From positions 94,326,664 through 94,390,663 of the forward strand of contig NC_134844.1 of the NCBI RefSeq assembly GCF_965363235.1: 64,000 nt of DNA, read 5' to 3'. Shown one piece after another: positions 58,432 to 64,000 of this stretch. The position numbers and the translations under genes are program-made. The DNA is from Mytilus galloprovincialis. Lineage: Eukaryota > Mollusca > Bivalvia > Mytilida > Mytilidae. Under the pieces are notes generated by a model. The model searched no databases and was not told the DNA's origin. It saw only the letters and a list, made by a program, of their open reading frames with translations. Position 1 is the first letter of the stretch. Each line of letters begins with the position of its first letter.

Positions 58432-58502
58432 GCGCCGCTGGTGTAGTGGTATCATGCAAGATTCCCATTCTTGCGACCCGGGTTCGATGACCGGGCGGCG
58501 CA
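58432..58502 (+). pseudogene. tRNA-Gly(CCC) with damaged T arm and B box, unit 42
   Basis: Same two-base T-arm change as unit 39, here without the ACAAAT spacer variant. Confidence 0.75.
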
Positions 58503-58864
58503 AATTTTTGCCACCTTTTACACTCTTCAAAAATTGAAATACTAATAAAAAAAAAGTTTTAAGGTTAATTTCTTTTCATGTAGATATTTTTTTCTTTCAC
58601 GAATGCATCAAGCGGTTACTATATGTATATGTATGCTTGATTTAAACCTTACCTATTAACTAGCTACAGAGTTTGCACTTTCGTTGGTTTTAGCCAAAGC
58701 ATCATATTACTACTTTGATTGGCTAAATACATGCTTTCCTTTAAAAAGGAACTGAACAACATGAATTTTCTAGTATTTTATCCTAAATTTGGCTTTTTAC
58801 ATCAAATTTAGAGAGAAATTTTGCCTGCTGAACATATACTACATTAAGCGAAAGATGCGTCAAA

Positions 58865-58937
58865 GCCCCTATAGCTCAGTGGTTAGAGCACTGGTCTCGT
58901 AAACCAGGGGTCGTGAGTTCGACTCTCACTGGGGGCA
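58865..58937 (+). tRNA. tRNA-Thr(CGT), unit 43
   Basis: Same sequence as unit 1. Confidence 0.97.
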
Positions 58938-59153
58938 GATTTTGCCACCTTTTTACGCAAAACCCCTTGCTTTTAACAAATTTTTCTTCCTATTGCCCGT
59001 GACAGTTTTTCTCGATTTAACTACAGGTCTGTTGCAAGAATGTTAGATGTATATGACAAGTTGATGTATTTTATGGTGAACAGTAGACAAGTTGCAGTAT
59101 CGCAGGGTACCCGGATATATAGAAATACATAAAATTCACTTCTTCATATTGAA

Positions 59154-59224
59154 GCGCCGCTGGTGTAGTGGTATCATGCAAGATTCCCATTCTTGCGACC
59201 CGGGTTCGATTCCCGGGCGGCGCA
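59154..59224 (+). tRNA. tRNA-Gly(CCC), unit 43
   Basis: Same sequence as unit 1. Confidence 0.97.
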
Positions 59225-59586
59225 AATTTTTGCCACCTTTTACACTCTTCAAAAATTGAAATACTAATAAAAAAAAAGTTTTAAAGTTAATTTCTTTTCA
59301 TGTAGATATTTTTTTCTTTCACGAATGCATCAAGCGGTTACTATATGTATATGTATGCTTGATTTAAACCTTACCTATTAACTAGCTACAGAGTTTGCAC
59401 TTTCGTTGGTTTTAGCCAAAGCATCATATTACTACTTTGATTGGCTAAATACATGCTTTCCTTTAAAAAGGAACTGAACAACATGAATTTTCTAGTATTT
59501 TATCCTAAATTTGGCTTTTTACATCAAATTTAGAGAGAAATTTTGCCTGATGAACATATACTACATTAAGCGAAAGATGCGTCAAA

Positions 59587-59659
59587 GCCCCTATAGCTCA
59601 GTGGTTAGAGCACTGGTCTCGTAAACCAGGGGTCGTGAGTTCGACTCTCACTGGGGGCA
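59587..59659 (+). tRNA. tRNA-Thr(CGT), unit 44
   Basis: Same sequence as unit 1. Confidence 0.97.
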
Positions 59660-59860
59660 GATTTTGCCACCTTTTTACGCAAAACCCCTTGCTTTTAACA
59701 AATTTTTCTTCCTATTGCCCGTGACAGTTTTTCTCGATTTAACTACAGGTCTGTTGCAAGAATGTTAGATGTGTATTTTATGGTGAACAGTAGACAAGTT
59801 GCAGTATCGCAGGGTACCCGGATATATAGAAATACATAAAATTCACTTCTTCATATTGAA

Positions 59861-59928
59861 GCGCCGCTGGTGTAGTGGTATCGAAGATTCCCATTCTTGC
59901 GACCCGGGTTCGATTCCCGGGCGGCGCA
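59861..59928 (+). pseudogene. tRNA-Gly(CCC) with 3-bp deletion, unit 44
   Basis: Same 68-nt form and upstream 15-bp deletion as unit 37, exactly 5021 bp away. Confidence 0.75.
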
Positions 59929-60290
59929 AATTTTTGCCACCTTTTACACTCTTCAAAAATTGAAATACTAATAAAAAAAAAGTTTTAAGGTTAATTTCTT
60001 TTCATGTAGATATTTTTTTCTTTCACGAATGCATCAAGCGGTTACTATATGTATATGTATGCTTGATTTAAACCTTACCTATTAACTAGCTACAGAGTTT
60101 GCACTTTCGTTGGTTTTAGCCAAAGCATCATATTACTACTTTGATTGGCTAAATACATGCTTTCCTTCAAAAAGGAACTGAACAACATGAATTTTCTAGT
60201 ATTTTATCCTAAATTTGGCTTTTTACATCAAATTTAGAGAGAAATTTTGCCTGATGAACATATACTACATTAAGCGAAAGATGCGTCAAA

Positions 60291-60363
60291 GCCCCTATAG
60301 CTCAGTGGTTAGAGCACTGGTCTCGTAAACCAGGGGTCGTGAGTTCGACTCTCACTGGGGGCA
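60291..60363 (+). tRNA. tRNA-Thr(CGT), unit 45
   Basis: Same sequence as unit 1. Confidence 0.97.
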
Positions 60364-60579
60364 GATTTTGCCACCTTTTTACGCAAAACCCCTTGCTTTT
60401 AACAAATTTTTCTTTCTATTGCCCGTGACAGTTTTTCTCGATTTAACTACAGGTCTGTTGCAAGAATGTTAGATGTATATGACAAGTTGATGTATTTTAT
60501 GGTGAACAGTAGACAAGTTGCAGTATCGCAGGGTACCCGGATATATAGAAATACATAAAATTCACTTCTTCATATTGAA

Positions 60580-60650
60580 GCGCCGCTGGTGTAGTGGTAT
60601 CATGCAAGATTCCCATTCTTGCGACCCGGGTTCGATTCCCGGGCGGCGCA
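60580..60650 (+). tRNA. tRNA-Gly(CCC), unit 45
   Basis: Same sequence as unit 1. Confidence 0.97.
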
Positions 60651-61012
60651 AATTTTTGCCACCTTTTACACTCTTCAAAAATTGAAATACTAATAAAAAA
60701 AAAGTTTTAAGGTTAATTTCTTTTCATGTAGATATTTTTTTCTTTCACGAATGCATCAAGCGGTTACTATATGTATATGTATGCTTGATTTAAACCTTAC
60801 CTATTAACTAGCTACAGAGTTTGCACTTTCGTTGGTTTTAGCCAAAGCATCATATTACTACTTTGATTGGCTAAATACATGCTTTCCTTTAAAAAGGAAC
60901 TGAACAACATGAATTTTCTAGTATTTTATCCTAAATTTGGCTTTTTACATCAAATTTAGAGAGAAATTTTGCCTGATGAACATATACTACATTAAGCGAA
61001 AGATGCGTCAAA

Positions 61013-61085
61013 GCCCCTATAGCTCAGTGGTTAGAGCACTGGTCTCGTAAACCAGGGGTCGTGAGTTCGACTCTCACTGGGGGCA
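61013..61085 (+). tRNA. tRNA-Thr(CGT), unit 46
   Basis: Same sequence as unit 1. Confidence 0.97.
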
Positions 61086-61301
61086 GATTTTGCCACCTTT
61101 TTACGCAAAACCCCTTGCTTTTAACAAATTTTTCTTCCTATTGCCCGTGACAGTTTTTCTCGATTTAACTACAGGTCTGTTGCAAGAATGTTAGATGTAT
61201 ATGACAAGTTGATGTATTTTATGGTGAACAGTAGACAAGTTGCAGTATCGCAGGGTACCCGGATATATAGAAATACATAAAATTCACTTCTTCATATTGA
61301 A

Positions 61302-61372
61302 GCGCCGCTGGTGTAGTGGTATCATGCAAGATTCCCATTCTTGCGACCCGGGTTCGATGACCGGGCGGCGCA
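61302..61372 (+). pseudogene. tRNA-Gly(CCC) with damaged T arm and B box, unit 46
   Basis: Same two-base T-arm change as unit 39, with the linked ACAAAT spacer variant. Confidence 0.75.
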
Positions 61373-61734
61373 AATTTTTGCCACCTTTTACACTCTTCAA
61401 AAATTGAAATACAAATAAAAAAAAAGTTTTAAGGTTAATTTCTTTTCATGTAGATATTTTTTTCTTTCACGAATGCATCAAGCGGTTACTATATGTATAT
61501 GTATGCTTGATTTAAACCTTACCTATTAACTAGCTACAGAGTTTGCACTTTCGTTGGTTTTAGCCAAAGCATCATATTACTACTTTGATTGGCTAAATAC
61601 ATGCTTTCCTTTAAAAAGGAACTGAACAACATGAATTTTCTAGTATTTTATCCTAAATTTGGCTTTTTACATCAAATTTAGAGAGAAATTTTGCCTGATG
61701 AACATATACTACATTAAGCGAATGATGCGTCAAA

Positions 61735-61807
61735 GCCCCTATAGCTCAGTGGTTAGAGCACTGGTCTCGTAAACCAGGTGTCGTGAGTTCGACTCTCACT
61801 GGGGGCA
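61735..61807 (+). tRNA. tRNA-Thr(CGT), unit 47, variable-loop variant
   Basis: Same position-45 G-to-T change as units 40 and 41. Confidence 0.95.
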
Positions 61808-62025
61808 GATTTTGCCACCTTTTTACGCAAAACCCCTTGCTTTTAACAAATTTTTCTTCCTATTGCCCGTGACAGTTTTTCTCGATTTAACTACAGGTCT
61901 GTTGCAAGAATGTTAGATGTATATGACAAGTTGATGTATTTTATGGTGAACAGTAGACAAGTTGCAGTATCGCAGGGTACCCGGATATATAGAAATACAT
62001 ATAAAATTCACTTCTTCATATTGAA

Positions 62026-62096
62026 GCGCCGCTGGTGTAGTGGTATCATGCAAGATTCCCATTCTTGCGACCCGGGTTCGATTCCCGGGCGGCGCA
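62026..62096 (+). tRNA. tRNA-Gly(CCC), unit 47
   Basis: Gene as unit 1; the spacer upstream has 2 extra bases (ATATAAAA). Confidence 0.97.
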
Positions 62097-62458
62097 AATT
62101 TTTGCCACCTTTTACACTCTTCAAAAATTGAAATACTAATAAAAAAAAAGTTTTAAGGTTAATTTCTTTTCATGTAGATATTTTTTTCTTTCACGAATGC
62201 ATCAAGCGGTTACTATATGTATATGTATGCTTGATTTAAACCTTACCTATTAACTAGCTACAGAGTTTGCACTTTCGTTGGTTTTAGCCAAAGCATCATA
62301 TTACTACTTTGATTGGCTAAATACATGCTTTCCTTTAAAAAGGAACTGAACAACATGAATTTTCTAGTATTTTATCCTAAATTTGGCTTTTTACATCAAA
62401 TTTAGAGAGAAATTTTGCCTGATGAACATATACTACATTAAGCGAAAGATGCGTCAAA

Positions 62459-62531
62459 GCCCCTATAGCTCAGTGGTTAGAGCACTGGTCTCGTAAACCA
62501 GGGGTCGTGAGTTCGACTCTCACTGGGGGCA
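62459..62531 (+). tRNA. tRNA-Thr(CGT), unit 48
   Basis: Same sequence as unit 1. Confidence 0.97.
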
Positions 62532-62747
62532 GATTTTGCCACCTTTTTACGCAAAACCCCTTGCTTTTAACAAATTTTTCTTCCTATTGCCCGTGACAGT
62601 TTTTCTCGATTTAACTACAGGTCTGTTGCAAGAATGTTAGATGTATATGACAAGTTGATGTATTTTATGGTGAACAGTAGACAAGTTGCAGTATCGCAGG
62701 GTACCCGGATATATAGAAATACATAAAATTCACTTCTTCATATTGAA

Positions 62748-62818
62748 GCGCCGCTGGTGTAGTGGTATCATGCAAGATTCCCATTCTTGCGACCCGGGTT
62801 CGATGACCGGGCGGCGCA
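62748..62818 (+). pseudogene. tRNA-Gly(CCC) with damaged T arm and B box, unit 48
   Basis: Same two-base T-arm change as unit 39; fifth and last such copy. Confidence 0.75.
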
Positions 62819-63180
62819 AATTTTTGCCACCTTTTACACTCTTCAAAAATTGAAATACTAATAAAAAAAAAGTTTTAAGGTTAATTTCTTTTCATGTAGA
62901 TATTTTTTTCTTTCACGAATGCATCAAGCGGTTACTATATGTATATGTATGCTTGATTTAAACCTTACCTATTAACTAGCTACAGAGTTTGCACTTTCGT
63001 TGGTTTTAGCCAAAGCATCATATTACTACTTTGATTGGCTAAATACATGCTTTCCTTTAAAAAGGAACTGAACAACATGAATTTTCTAGTATTTTATCCT
63101 AAATTTGGCTTTTTACATCAAATTTAGAGAGAAATTTTGCCTGATGAACATATACTACATTAAGCGAATGATGCGTCAAA

Positions 63181-63253
63181 GCCCCTATAGCTCAGTGGTT
63201 AGAGCACTGGTCTCGTAAACCAGGGGTCGTGAGTTCGACTCTCACTGGGGGCA
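63181..63253 (+). tRNA. tRNA-Thr(CGT), unit 49
   Basis: Same sequence as unit 1. Confidence 0.97.
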
Positions 63254-63469
63254 GATTTTGCCACCTTTTTACGCAAAACCCCTTGCTTTTAACAAATTTT
63301 TGTTCCTATTGCCCGTGACAGTTTTTCTCGATTTAACTACAGGTCTGTTGCAAGAATGTTAGATGTATATGACAAGTTGATGTATTTTATGGTGAACAGT
63401 AGACAAGTTGCAGTATCGCAGGGTACCCGGATATATAGAAATACATAAAATTCACTTCTTCATATTGAA

Positions 63470-63540
63470 GCGCCGCTGGTGTAGTGGTATCATGCAAGAT
63501 TCCCATTCTTGCGACCCGGGTTCGATTCCCGGGCGGCGCA
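63470..63540 (+). tRNA. tRNA-Gly(CCC), unit 49
   Basis: Same sequence as unit 1; last Gly copy of the array. Confidence 0.97.
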
Positions 63541-63901
63541 AATTTTTGCCACCTTTTACACTCTTCAAAAATTGAAATACTAATAAAAAAAAAGTTTTAA
63601 GGTTAATTTCTTTTCATGTAGATATTTTTTTCTTTCACGAATGCATCAAGCGGTTACTATATGTATATGTATGCTTGATTTAAACCTTACCTATTAACTA
63701 GCTACAGAGTTTGCACTTTCGTTGATTTAGCCAAAGCATCATATTACTACTTTGATTGGCTAAATACATGCTTTCCTTTAAAAAGGAACTGAACAACATG
63801 AATTTTCTAGTATTTTATCCTAAATTTGGCTTTTTACATCAAATTTAGAGAGAAATTTTGCCTGATGAACATATACTACATTAAGCGAAAGATGCGTCAA
63901 A

Positions 63902-63963
63902 GCCCCTATAGCTCAGTGGTTAGAGCACTGGTCTCGTAAACCAGGGGTCGTGAGTTCGACTCT
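63902..63963 (+). pseudogene. Truncated tRNA-Thr(CGT), unit 50
   Basis: The first 62 bases match the reference, then the sequence changes within the 3' side of the T arm. The last 11 bases, including the acceptor 3' strand, are missing. It marks the right edge of the array or an assembly join. Confidence 0.9.
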
Positions 63964-64000
63964 GAAAAAAGTCGAGTGGACCTTTATATGACAGGACGTT
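63964..64000. other. Sequence beyond the array edge
   Basis: Thirty-seven bases unrelated to the unit; too short to identify. The word GTCGAG at 63971 is complementary to CTCGAC-like sequence of the cut T arm. Confidence 0.5.

Larger units (their letters stand above)
58143..61900 (+). repeat. Higher-order repeat, second copy (partial)
   Basis: Units 42-46 and the start of unit 47 repeat the variant series of units 35-39 and 40 at an offset of exactly 5021 bp for six successive tRNA-Thr starts (53122/58143 to 56714/61735). The match fails after the tRNA-Thr of unit 47. Confidence 0.86.
28424..63963 (+). repeat. Tandem array of a 722-bp unit carrying tRNA-Thr and tRNA-Gly, about 50 copies
   Basis: Each unit runs, in order: three short inverted repeats, tRNA-Thr(CGT), 216 bp, tRNA-Gly(CCC), then about 360 bp to the next tRNA-Thr. 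The first 30 tRNA-Thr genes start exactly 722 bp apart (28601 to 49539). Later units differ by small deletions or insertions: 710 bp (unit 30), 707 bp (34 and 41), 704 bp (37 and 44), 724 bp (47) and 721 bp (49). Homology starts in the flank at the TTTTAGCCAAAG block and stops inside the 50th tRNA-Thr at 63963. Units 1-27 carry 'aaagaaaaag' after the Gly gene; from unit 28 on this is an unbroken A-run. Spacers are as alike as genes, which means recent amplification or ongoing homogenisation. Copy number rests on the assembly being right. Confidence 0.98.

Noticed and set aside
61910-62131. 73-codon plus-strand open frame in the tRNA array
   Set aside because: It reads through spacer and tRNA-Gly and exists only because of a 2-bp insertion in this unit; equivalent units do not keep it open.
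28424-63963. CRISPR-like array
   Set aside because: The repeats are long, the spacers are not unique, and the units contain eukaryotic tRNA genes; the genome is animal.

Overview
The window is eukaryotic, AT-rich and almost gene-free. It looks like a marine bivalve, most likely a mussel (Mytilus or a close relative). I infer this from several interspersed repeats that I recall as abundant in mussel genomes, from a widespread molluscan repeat that starts with an AGCTCACC hairpin, and from one spliced exon of a Cys-loop ligand-gated ion channel. None of these identifications was checked against a database.

Layout: 1-7800 holds interspersed repeats, a small inverted-repeat element (3893-4484) and the channel exon (5830-6209, minus strand). 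7809-11347 holds three minisatellites (68 bp, 66 bp and a nested 187 bp) and a 91-bp near-perfect palindrome. 11508-13560 is a decayed LINE. 14830-17712 holds a 2.3-kb hairpin-ended element lying between two inverted-repeat arms. 17858-23377 is a 5.5-kb inverted repeat whose arms were later hit by three different mobile elements: a retroposon with a 9-bp target duplication, a small Helitron inserted cleanly between A and T, and a TTAA-flanked MITE. 23418-25298 is a non-autonomous DNA transposon. 25596-25668 is a single tRNA-Arg(TCT). 25975-27620 is a second LINE fragment on the minus strand.

The main feature is 28424-63963: a 35.5-kb head-to-tail array of a 722-bp unit. Every unit carries one tRNA-Thr(CGT) and one tRNA-Gly(CCC) on the same strand. 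There are 49 units with both genes plus a 50th cut inside its tRNA-Thr, so 98 gene copies plus one truncated copy. Spacers are as well conserved as the tRNA genes, so the array evolves as a satellite made of tRNA genes. The left 27 units are nearly identical. The right side is variable, carries an internal seven-unit (5021-bp) duplication, and contains several tRNA-Gly copies damaged in the T arm (B box), D arm or acceptor stem.

All genes in the array should be transcribed independently by RNA polymerase III. Each has internal A and B boxes and is followed by two T-runs within a sequence shared by the Thr and Gly genes. No protein-coding gene is complete within the window.
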